A stretch of DNA of 12,427 nt from Thermoplasmata archaeon (lineage in GTDB: Archaea; Thermoplasmatota; Thermoplasmata; Lutacidiplasmatales; UBA184), in NCBI GenBank assembly GCA_030039525.1, contig JASHVI010000223.1, positions 1 through 12,427 on the forward strand. The letters run 5' to 3'. The stretch's first letter is position 1, and every line of letters begins with the position of its first letter. The position numbers were made by a program, and so were the translations under genes. Under the pieces are notes generated by a model. It was not told the origin of the DNA, did not search any database, and saw only the letters and a list, made by a program, of their open reading frames with translations. Below, piece by piece: positions 6,091 through 12,427 of the stretch.

Positions 6091-7144
6091 GCCGCACCCG
6101 CTCGAGCGAGAGAAACTCGACGCGGCCGTCGGAGGCCCCGGCGAGCAGGAGCTCCTTACGTACTCCCTGGGCGACACGCACCGCCCCGGCGATCTCCGGC
6201 CACGGGGCGGTGTGCCCCTGCCGGACCGCCTGGATCAGGTAGCGGGCGTGCGCGTGCTCCGGGCTCCTCGGGTAGGCGCGGAAGTGGGCCCCGTACTTGA
6301 ACCCCGTCTTGACCACGAGCCGCCGACCGCGCAGGTGGGCGAAGGTCGCGAGCCGCTCGTCGAACTTCGGATCGAGGCGACGGGCCCTCCGGAGGAACCG
6401 CTCCAGGTCGACCGCGCGGTGGCTGCGGGCGTCGCGGAGCGTGAGCTGGCCGGTCGCGGCGAGGTGGGCGGCCTCCAGGAGCGAGAGCTCGAGGCGCTTC
6501 CCGATCCGGCTCCCGTAGGCGAGCCCCTTGCCGAGCCGCTCCGCCGCGTCGGCGTCGAAGACCACGACCCGGTCCTCCGAGACCCAGGCGTCGACCGGGG
6601 CCGGGAGGGTGGGGCCGGCGAGGGCGCCGGTCGGATCCGGCCGGCGCACCCGATAGTACGTGAGGTCCGACTCCTCGTCGACCACGGCGATGAGGAGGGA
6701 CTTCCGCGCGCTCCGGGTCCGCTCCGCGAGCTCGGCGAGCTCGGCGAGCGAGAACGGGGCCCGCTCGGAGAAGGCGGCGACCCAGAACTTCGACGGGGAC
6801 TTCCCGAGGATGTCGCCGCGCGGCAACACGGCGAAGGCGAAGGGTGCCGGCATCGCCCGGACGACGTACCCCCGCTGCCGGAGGTCCCGGTAGACGACGT
6901 ACCGGACCCCGAAGCCGGGCTCGACCTTGAGCGCCCTGCGGAAGAGCGCCGGCCAGGGGACCGCCCGGTCCCGCTCGTTCCGGACCTCGAGGCGCTCCAT
7001 CTCGAGCAGGTAGGCGGACTCGTACCGGTCCAGGCGGAGGCCCTCCGGGTCGAGCGTGCCGAAGAAGCCGCGTCCGTAGACCGCCCCGGCCTCCGAGGGG
7101 TCGGCGACCCGGACCGTCGCGTCCGCCTCGAAGCGGCCGCTCAC
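6086..7144 (-). CDS. endA: tRNA-splicing endonuclease, fused two-repeat form
   Basis: Cuts introns from precursor tRNAs at bulge-helix-bulge sites. The 352-residue protein is about twice the length of the homotetrameric enzyme and fits the homodimeric form with two fused units. A first N-domain (about 15-56, GRGFFGTL...YESAYLLEMERLEV) and a first nuclease-like domain without catalytic residues (about 60-155) are followed by a second N-domain (about 181-225) and the active domain. The active domain has VVKTGFKYGAHFRAY with catalytic Y291, HARYLI with H299 and RVAQGVRK with K330; the 31-residue His-Lys spacing matches known enzymes. It starts at GTG, overlapping the pyrE stop as GTGA, so the two are probably translated together. 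No strong Shine-Dalgarno is close. A short LAELAELAE run (9-nt tandem repeat near 6725-6750) is present. It ends 8 nt from the convergent trpF-like gene. Confidence 0.93.
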   Translation of the reverse strand: MSGRFEADATVRVADPSEAGAVYGRGFFGTLDPEGLRLDRYESAYLLEMERLEVRNERDRAVPWPALFRRALKVEPGFGVRYVVYRDLRQRGYVVRAMPAPFAFAVLPRGDILGKSPSKFWVAAFSERAPFSLAELAELAERTRSARKSLLIAVVDEESDLTYYRVRRPDPTGALAGPTLPAPVDAWVSEDRVVVFDADAAERLGKGLAYGSRIGKRLELSLLEAAHLAATGQLTLRDARSHRAVDLERFLRRARRLDPKFDERLATFAHLRGRRLVVKTGFKYGAHFRAYPRSPEHAHARYLIQAVRQGHTAPWPEIAGAVRVAQGVRKELLLAGASDGRVEFLSLERVRP

Positions 7145-7668
7145 GGGCGCGACCGAAGCTCCCCGAGGGTCGCGAGCGCCTCGAGCGGAACGCCGAGCGC
7201 CTCCAGACGGGCCGCGGCCCCCTCCTCCCGGTCCACGACCGCGACCACGCGATCGACGACGAGGCCCGCCTCCCGGAGGATCGCGATCGACGCCGCCACG
7301 GAGCCTCCGGTCGTGGTCACGTCCTCGATGAGGCCGACGTGGCTCCCCGGCGGGAGCTCCCCCTCGTACCGACGCCGGGTCCCGTGCTCCTTCGCGGCCT
7401 TCCGGATCACGACGTAGGGGAGGCCCCGGGCGATCGCCGTCGCCACGACGAGGGGCACGGCACCGAGCTCCATGCCCGCGAGCGCGTCGACCGGCCCGAC
7501 CCGGGCGGCGAGGCGCGTCGCGATCGCCACGAGCCTCGCCGGGTCGGTCCAGGCCTTCTTCACGTCGACGTAGATGTCGGAGGTCGCGCCGGAGGCGAGC
7601 GTGAAGGTCCCGAACCGGACCGCCCCGCAGCTCGTGAGGAGCTCGGCGAGCTCCGCGTCCCGGCTCAC
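7141..7668 (-). CDS. pyrE: orotate phosphoribosyltransferase
   Basis: Joins orotate to PRPP to give orotidine 5'-phosphate in pyrimidine synthesis. The 175-residue protein shows the family order: FTLASGATSDIYVDVKKA near the N-terminus (22-39), GMELGAVPL (65-73), the lysine-containing RKAAKEHGT (89-97), the flexible-loop arginines, and the PRPP-binding VGLIEDVTTTGGS (111-123) with E115 and D116. The length is normal for archaea. The start is GTG at 7668, 25 nt after the carS stop, with a weak G-rich stretch before it; a start further downstream would remove the first helix. It overlaps endA by GTGA. Its place between a lipid gene and a tRNA-processing gene gives no pathway clue. Confidence 0.94.
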   Translation of the reverse strand: MSRDAELAELLTSCGAVRFGTFTLASGATSDIYVDVKKAWTDPARLVAIATRLAARVGPVDALAGMELGAVPLVVATAIARGLPYVVIRKAAKEHGTRRRYEGELPPGSHVGLIEDVTTTGGSVAASIAILREAGLVVDRVVAVVDREEGAAARLEALGVPLEALATLGELRSRP

Positions 7669-7693
7669 GGGGCCCCCGTCGCCCGCGCGGCTG

Positions 7694-8269
7694 CTACCAT
7701 GGGACCTTCTTCAGCCCCGCCCAGTAGCCGAGCCAGTTAAAGGCGAAGTGCAGGCCGAGGGTGAAGAGGAGGAGCCAGAGGAGCCCCGGCAGGGAGAGGA
7801 AGGCCGGGTCGAAGGTCGCCGGGAAGGCGAGGAGGCCGATCCCGATCGGGAGGAGGACGAACGGGAGCTGGTCGAGGAGGAGGGTCCGGGCCCCGCTCGG
7901 GCGGTCCAGCCTCCGCTTGACGAACGAGCCGAGGGCGTCGCCGGTCATCGCCCCGAAGGTGAGGAGGACCGCCACCGGGAACGCGGCCGCCAGCGTCCCG
8001 CCGTACGAGGGGACGAGCCGCAGCGTGGGGGGCGCGATCTCGATCAGGTGGGCCTGGAGGAGCGCGAACGGCAGCGCGAAGAGGGAGCCGAAGAGGAATC
8101 CGCTCCAGGTCTTCGACGGCCCGAGGACCCGTCGCCCGTCGGAGAGGCTCCTCCCGAGGTCCATCGGGGGACCCCGCCCCCTCGGCATCGTCGCCGTCGC
8201 GCTCGCGAGGTACATCGGGGTGAGGACCCAGAGGGCCTCGGCGGCCGACTGCCAGAGCGGGACGCCCAC
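7694..8269 (-). CDS. carS: CDP-archaeol synthase, membrane protein
   Basis: Transfers CMP from CTP to unsaturated archaetidic acid, making CDP-archaeol, the precursor of polar head groups; it works in the membrane. The 191-residue protein has four to five hydrophobic segments (near 9-27, 58-78, 93-110, 134-150 and 161-184). It carries family signatures GPSKTWSGFLFG (50-61), GDALGSFVKRRLDRPSGA (110-127), LLLDQLPFVL (130-139) and the terminal LGYWAGLKKVPW (180-191). Length and ending match known CarS. It starts at GTG with GGGGA 6-7 nt upstream, 12 nt after the M20 stop, and is followed after 25 nt by pyrE. The presence of GGGP synthase three genes upstream supports an ether-lipid role. Confidence 0.93.
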   Translation of the reverse strand: MGVPLWQSAAEALWVLTPMYLASATATMPRGRGPPMDLGRSLSDGRRVLGPSKTWSGFLFGSLFALPFALLQAHLIEIAPPTLRLVPSYGGTLAAAFPVAVLLTFGAMTGDALGSFVKRRLDRPSGARTLLLDQLPFVLLPIGIGLLAFPATFDPAFLSLPGLLWLLLFTLGLHFAFNWLGYWAGLKKVPW

Positions 8270-8281
8270 GTCGTCCCCGGC

Positions 8282-9898
8282 CTAGGGCTCCGCGACGAAC
8301 CGCCGGATCGTCTCGGAGGAACCGCGGAGGAGCTCCGGCGACGCGCTCTCCTCCGCGTCGTGGATCCGGGCCTCCCGGTCCATGCTCCCGAAGACGATGG
8401 CCGGGAGGGGCCGGCCCGAGGGGGCGATCACGTCGGCGAGCGAGCTCGCGTCGGTGCCCCCGTACTCGCCGTAGATCCCGTGCCCGCCCATCGTCGTGGC
8501 GAGGATCCCGGCGAGGCGCGTCAGGTTCGGCTCGTCGAGCGGGAGGCAGTAGCCGCGACGGCACCGGGCCGCCGGCGCCTCGATCCGTGCCGCGGGCATC
8601 TCGCGACGGGCCCAAGCTTTGAGCTCCGCCAGCACCGGGTCGAGACCCTCGGCGAGGGTCGACTCCGGGATCAGTCGCAGGTCGACGGCGAAGGTCGTCG
8701 CGCCGCCGGCGCCCGGGGCGAGCAGGCCGGCCGCCGTCGCTCCCTTGAGCAGCTCGAGCGTGACCGGGACCGGGTTCTTCGCCCGATGGGGCGAGCCGCC
8801 GTGGCCTCCGGCCCCCACGACCTGCCAGAGCTCGGCGCCGGCGGGCGCGCGCAGTCCGGTGGCCCCGGCCCGCTGCACGCGGAATCCCTCCGGGGCGTGC
8901 GCGGCGAGCCAGTCGCCGAGCGCCGCCCGCGGCCCGGGCGCCCCGGAGATCCCCAGGGCCACGGACTCGGGGATGAAGTTCGGCGCGTCGGTCTCGGCGT
9001 GCGCCGCGAGGAGCTCCGGCCGGTCCCCGGACGCCGGCGCGGCCGTGTAGTCGAAGCGGGTCACCGTCGCCCGACCGGTGATGACCGGCGCGGGCGCGCC
9101 ATGATCCGGGTAGTCCGGCGAAGGATACCGGGAGCGCGTGGCGAGGGCCCGGCGGTTCTCCTCGTTCAGGTGCCCCCCGAGCCGGATCGCATCGGCGAGG
9201 GGAGAGGGCGCGGGGAGGGTGGCGTCCACGAAGGCGAGTCCGCTGGAGGCCGCGGTCGCGTGCGGGGCGCCGTCGGGGATGATCGCCACGTCGCCCTGGA
9301 CGAACCGCTCGGGGTCGTGGGGGTGGAGCGATGCGTCGCGGTGCCGCAGCGCCTCGATGCCACCGGCCCCGCCGGTCTCCTCGTCGCAGCAGACGAGGAG
9401 GCGGACGTTGCGCCGGCGCGCCTTGGACTCCCGGAGTCGCCGGAGCGCGAGCAGCGACGCCACGACGCCGCTGCCGAGGTCGTCGTTCGTGCCGCGACCG
9501 TACCATCGGCCGTCGTCGCGTCGGGTCGCCTCGGTCGGAGGAGTGCGCCAGCGCCCGAGCTGCTCCTCCGGGACCGGGACCACGTCGTAGTGCGCGAGGA
9601 TGAGCACCCGCTCCGCGGCCCCGACGTCGAGGTCGACGATCACGTTCGGCCGCGGGACCCCGTGCCAAGCCTCGGGCTCCTCCTCGTGCGTCGGGTCGAA
9701 GGTCCGGACGTCGAGCCCGAAGGCCCTCGCCGCCTCCGCGATCCGGTGGGCGGCCGCGAGGTAGTGGGGCTTCTCGTACCGGTCCCGGACCGGGTCCTCG
9801 AGGTTGAACGGGTGGATCCGGACGAGATCGCGCCACAGGCGGGTCGCCTCCGGGTCCCCCCACGGGTCGTCGGTCGAGGTCGGAGCGGGCGTCGACAT
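8282..9898 (-). CDS. M20-family zinc metallopeptidase with a large insertion
   Basis: A cytosolic dizinc hydrolase of the M20 family (ArgE/DapE/carboxypeptidase-like) that probably releases an amino acid or acyl group; the substrate is unknown. All metal and catalytic residues are present: H103 and D105 in AHYDVVP, bridging D139 in GRGTNDDLG, catalytic E173 and ligand E174 in CDEETGG, D209 in IIPDG, the lid histidine H366 in GGHGGSPHR and H513 in IHDAEES. At 538 residues it is longer than the usual 370-450. The distance from D209 to H366 is about 157 residues where many members have around 30-40, so about 100 or more extra residues, without a family I recognise, sit before or in the lid domain. 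There is no signal peptide. The ATG lies 6 nt after the DUF2070 stop, with no clear Shine-Dalgarno. It sits inside the run with lipid genes, but that does not fix its substrate. Confidence 0.86.
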   Translation of the reverse strand: MSTPAPTSTDDPWGDPEATRLWRDLVRIHPFNLEDPVRDRYEKPHYLAAAHRIAEAARAFGLDVRTFDPTHEEEPEAWHGVPRPNVIVDLDVGAAERVLILAHYDVVPVPEEQLGRWRTPPTEATRRDDGRWYGRGTNDDLGSGVVASLLALRRLRESKARRRNVRLLVCCDEETGGAGGIEALRHRDASLHPHDPERFVQGDVAIIPDGAPHATAASSGLAFVDATLPAPSPLADAIRLGGHLNEENRRALATRSRYPSPDYPDHGAPAPVITGRATVTRFDYTAAPASGDRPELLAAHAETDAPNFIPESVALGISGAPGPRAALGDWLAAHAPEGFRVQRAGATGLRAPAGAELWQVVGAGGHGGSPHRAKNPVPVTLELLKGATAAGLLAPGAGGATTFAVDLRLIPESTLAEGLDPVLAELKAWARREMPAARIEAPAARCRRGYCLPLDEPNLTRLAGILATTMGGHGIYGEYGGTDASSLADVIAPSGRPLPAIVFGSMDREARIHDAEESASPELLRGSSETIRRFVAEP

Positions 9899-9904
9899 GC
9901 CGGC

Positions 9905-11716
9905 TCAGCGGAGGGCGGCGAGGACAACGGAGGAGGCCGCGAGGAGCAGGAGGAGGGTGACGGCGGCCTGGTGACCGAACACCGAGACGGTGTCCCCGAG
10001 CGAGGTCAAAAGCCGTTCGGTCCAGGATGGCCCGAGCACGGGCACCTCGCGCACCTCGGTCATGCCGGTCCGCACCTCCACCGGCTCGAGGTCGCGGAGG
10101 GCCGCCTCGACGAGCGAACGGCAGTCGGCGGCGAGGCGCTCCGCGGGCATCCGCTCCCCGACCGGGTTGATGCTGCCGTCGACCTCGTGGACGATGTGGT
10201 TGTCGGTGGTCAGAACCTCCGCGTCGTCGACGAGCGGCCGGAGGGCGTCGAGGACCTTCGCCCGGATCCCCCGCAGGAGGTTGTTGCCGTCGATGAGCAG
10301 GTAGGCCGCGGTCTGTCCGCCGGCCCGCACCGCGAGGCACCGGATCCCCGCGGGTCCGATCCCGTCGTCCCGGACGGTGTAGTCGAGACGGGCCGAGACC
10401 CCGACCGAGGGAGGGCCGTCCCGCGCCGCGGCCCGCGCCGCCGCGATCGCCGCCTCCGCGTCCCGCTGCAGGCGCGCGGCGACCGTGGTGCCGTAGGCGA
10501 TGTCCCCCTGGTCCTCGGTGTAGGAGTTGTGGGCGTCGACCAGGAGGAGCGGGCCCTCGCGACGTTCGGCGTCCCGCTTCCGGAGCGCGTCCCCCACCGC
10601 GAAGGCGATGTCGTCGGTCGGCTCCGGCGCTTGACTCACGACCAGCAGCACGGCGTCGCCGAGGCACTGGGCCCTCGCGAGGCTGCCGGGGGAGGGCAGT
10701 ACCGACGGCCCGGACCGGGCCGGCGCCGCCGCGAGGTGGCCCCGGAGCTCCGCGGTCGCGTCGAGGAGCCGGGCGACCGCGCGGCCGTTCGGGATGTCGA
10801 GCTCGTGGTTGCACGGGGTGTGCGGGACGAGGACGAGGCCGGCCTCGCTCCCCAGCCGGTCCGCGACCTTCCGGGGGAGGTCGGAGGCGCCGAGGGCGGC
10901 GAAGGGGCCGGGGTGGACCGTCGGGAGGACGATCGTCGCCTTCGCCCGCCCCCGGGCCCGGAACTCGAGGAGGCTCACCGAGAGGTCCGCGAGGATCGCG
11001 AACCGGGAGAAGAACGACTCGAGACGCTCCGTCGCCTCGGGGTCCCGCTCGTTGATGTGGTCGAGCATCGGCCGGATCAGCGAGACCCCCGAGGTCTGGA
11101 ACTCCCGCCGGAGCGGGCGGTCCGCCGCGCGCAGCAGCTGGACCGAGGTCGCGAAGCCGAAGAGGAGGAACAGGACGGCGGCGACGAGGTCGGCTCCGCT
11201 GAGCGGGACCACCACCGCGATCCCGACGACCGAGAGGAGTGGCTGCAGGAGGGAGGCCGGGAGCGTCCGGCCGTGCGAGGGGTTGGAGACGCCGAAGAGG
11301 CTCAGGTGGCGGAACCAGAGGACCGGGCCCTGCGCGAGCAGGAAGACGAGCACGATCGGCACCGAGTAGCCGGGGAGCAGCCGGTCGAAGGCGACGCCGA
11401 TCGCGAGCAGCGGCGCCTCGACGACGAGCCCGCTGAGGGCCAGGAGAGCGCTCCGACGGAGCGCGAGCCGTCCGCCGAGCGCCTCGGCCAGCGGCGCGGT
11501 GAGGATCGCGGCCGCGATCGTCGGCCCGAGGAAGGCGGCGAGGAACACGGCCGCCCACCGGGCGGCGGTCGCCGGCTCGACGTAGAGGGCCGAGAGTCCG
11601 GCCGAGAGGAGGCCGAGGTAGAGGAGCGAGAGGGGGACGGAGGGGGCCTTGAGCAGCAGGGAGCGCCCCGCCCCCCGTCGACGGGGCGCAGGCGCCGCGG
11701 GGGCCTCAGCGGTCAC
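9905..11716 (-). CDS. DUF2070 archaeal membrane protein
   Basis: Function unknown; the family is found in archaea. The 603-residue protein has about six hydrophobic helices in the first 195 residues (near 25-46, 52-72, 87-110, 117-134, 155-172 and 175-195), a soluble domain from about 200 to 570 and one C-terminal helix (582-602). The soluble part carries TVHPGPF (266-272), PHTPCNHELD (298-307), LVDAHNSY (392-399) and DNH (505-507). These recall the family's conserved blocks and provide several histidines and aspartates that could form a metal site. The GTG start overlaps the end of the GGGP synthase gene by 11 nt, and the stop lies 6 nt before the M20 gene. It sits between two ether-lipid enzymes in one run, so a role at the membrane in lipid or cell-surface metabolism is a fair guess but not shown. 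Family assignment rests on these motifs and the topology. Confidence 0.82.
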   Translation of the reverse strand: MTAEAPAAPAPRRRGAGRSLLLKAPSVPLSLLYLGLLSAGLSALYVEPATAARWAAVFLAAFLGPTIAAAILTAPLAEALGGRLALRRSALLALSGLVVEAPLLAIGVAFDRLLPGYSVPIVLVFLLAQGPVLWFRHLSLFGVSNPSHGRTLPASLLQPLLSVVGIAVVVPLSGADLVAAVLFLLFGFATSVQLLRAADRPLRREFQTSGVSLIRPMLDHINERDPEATERLESFFSRFAILADLSVSLLEFRARGRAKATIVLPTVHPGPFAALGASDLPRKVADRLGSEAGLVLVPHTPCNHELDIPNGRAVARLLDATAELRGHLAAAPARSGPSVLPSPGSLARAQCLGDAVLLVVSQAPEPTDDIAFAVGDALRKRDAERREGPLLLVDAHNSYTEDQGDIAYGTTVAARLQRDAEAAIAAARAAARDGPPSVGVSARLDYTVRDDGIGPAGIRCLAVRAGGQTAAYLLIDGNNLLRGIRAKVLDALRPLVDDAEVLTTDNHIVHEVDGSINPVGERMPAERLAADCRSLVEAALRDLEPVEVRTGMTEVREVPVLGPSWTERLLTSLGDTVSVFGHQAAVTLLLLLAASSVVLAALR

Positions 11717-12427
11717 GATGGGCGCGCACCGCCTGGAGGATCCCGTGGAACCCGTCGCCGATGCCCTCCTCCTCGGTGACCGTGCCGGTGACGAGCACCT
11801 GGGCGCCGGCGTCGAGCAGCCGTTCGGCGTTCGCCCCGGTCCGGATCCCTCCGCCGACGATCAGCGGGATGCTCAGCACCGACCGGACGGCGCGGACCAT
11901 CGTCTCCGGGACCGGCGCCGGAGCGCCCGAGCCCGCCTCGAGGTAGAGGAACCGCATCCCGAGGTACTCCGCGGCGAGCGCGTAGCCCTGGGCGAGGGAG
12001 AGATCGTCCCGCGGCACCGGGTCGACGGCCCCGACCTCGCCGACGCGCATGCCCGGGGCGATGACGAGGTAGCCCATCGGGATCGGCTCGAGACCGAGAC
12101 GCCGGACCGCGAGCGAGGCCTTCGCGTGGGCCCGGATCACCAGGTCGAGGTTGCGCGAGTTGAGGAGGCTCATGAAGAGGATCGCGTCCGGCCCGGCGCT
12201 CAGCGAGCCGGCCCCCTCCGGGAAGATAATCGTCGGGACCGGGACCGCCGCCTTCACGGCCGCGGCCGTCTCCGCCATCCGCGCCGGAGAGATCCCCGTC
12301 GAACCCCCGAGCAGGATCGCGTCCGAGCCGAGCCGGACGGCGCCCTCGGCGAGCTCGGCCGCCTTCGGGCCGGCCGACTTCTCGGGGTCGATGAGCGTGA
12401 AGTGGAGCGGGCCCCGGCGGAGGCGCT
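11706..12427 (-). CDS. geranylgeranylglyceryl phosphate synthase, group II (5' end cut by window)
   Basis: Joins geranylgeranyl diphosphate to sn-glycerol 1-phosphate, the first committed step of archaeal ether-lipid synthesis. Of a normal length near 245-255 residues, 239 are visible, the frame staying open to the right edge, so only about ten N-terminal residues are missing. An ATG at 12278 is internal: the conserved start of the barrel, LHFTLIDPEK, and LLGGSTG lie before it. Further motifs are IIFPEGAGSLS, DAILFMSLLNSRN, IPMGYLVIAPG, FLYLEAGSGAPAPVP, LIVGGGIRTG and VLVTGTVTEEEG. The LEAGSGA, GGGIRTG and GT elements bind the glycerol phosphate. The FMSLLNSRN block is typical of group II. 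It ends in TGA and overlaps the DUF2070 gene by 11 nt, as first visible gene of the minus-strand run. Confidence 0.95.
   Translation of the reverse strand, partial: RLRRGPLHFTLIDPEKSAGPKAAELAEGAVRLGSDAILLGGSTGISPARMAETAAAVKAAVPVPTIIFPEGAGSLSAGPDAILFMSLLNSRNLDLVIRAHAKASLAVRRLGLEPIPMGYLVIAPGMRVGEVGAVDPVPRDDLSLAQGYALAAEYLGMRFLYLEAGSGAPAPVPETMVRAVRSVLSIPLIVGGGIRTGANAERLLDAGAQVLVTGTVTEEEGIGDGFHGILQAVRAHRDR

Noticed and set aside
6722..6752. Short tandem repeat of a 9-nt unit in endA
   Set aside because: It encodes LAELAELAE in a helix of the protein, in frame; a common outcome of biased codons.
7737..11558. A 1273-codon minus-strand open frame in another phase
   Set aside because: Composition is Arg, Pro and Gly rich without domains; it crosses the DUF2070, M20 and carS genes out of frame.
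7574..11779. A 1401-codon open frame on the plus strand opposite the minus-strand genes
   Set aside because: It is a GC-rich shadow: long repeats of Glu, Arg and Gly, no motifs, and it lies antisense to five genes with clear family signatures.
12276..12278. ATG as the start of GGGP synthase
   Set aside because: The frame stays open to the window edge and contains the conserved HFTLIDPEK and LLGGSTG motifs before this ATG.

Overview
This is a very GC-rich archaeal segment (roughly 70-75% G+C judged by eye, with strong G/C at third codon positions and arginine-rich proteins). Archaeal origin rests on the gene set itself. It includes a GHMP-type archaeal shikimate kinase, a group II geranylgeranylglyceryl phosphate synthase, CDP-archaeol synthase, a fused two-repeat tRNA-splicing endonuclease and a DUF2070 membrane protein. 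The proteins are not strikingly acidic, which argues against a haloarchaeon. A high-GC uncultured euryarchaeote, perhaps of the Thermoplasmatota, would fit, but that placement is inference.

The window holds two tightly packed convergent gene runs that meet at about 6078-6085. The plus-strand run (1-6077) is aromatic amino-acid biosynthesis: an aroD remnant fused to aroE, then aroK, aroA, aroC, asd and a trpF-like gene. Four successive junctions in it are identical 4-nt GTGA overlaps, with a Shine-Dalgarno sequence in the end of each preceding gene. The first three complete steps (shikimate kinase, EPSP synthase, chorismate synthase) plus shikimate dehydrogenase run from dehydroshikimate to chorismate. 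Aspartate-semialdehyde dehydrogenase fits the archaeal route in which aspartate semialdehyde is a precursor of dehydroquinate.

The minus-strand run (12427 down to 6086) reads GGGP synthase (5' end outside the window), DUF2070 membrane protein, M20 metallopeptidase, carS, pyrE and endA. Two of these are ether-lipid enzymes (GGGP synthase and CarS), and an uncharacterised membrane protein with a conserved His/Asp set lies between them. PyrE serves pyrimidine synthesis and EndA serves tRNA splicing. Spacings are 6-25 nt or short overlaps, so this looks like one operon whose promoter lies beyond the right edge.

No tRNA or rRNA gene, CRISPR array, mobile element or long intergenic region was seen. 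The largest gap is 62 nt (5371-5432). The points most worth a second look are the in-frame TAG directly before the visible aroD remnant, the trpF-like protein lacking the family's catalytic cysteine, the DUF2070 protein inside a lipid operon, and an M20 peptidase with a large insertion. I did not find a clearly new multi-gene system; most of the window is core metabolism.
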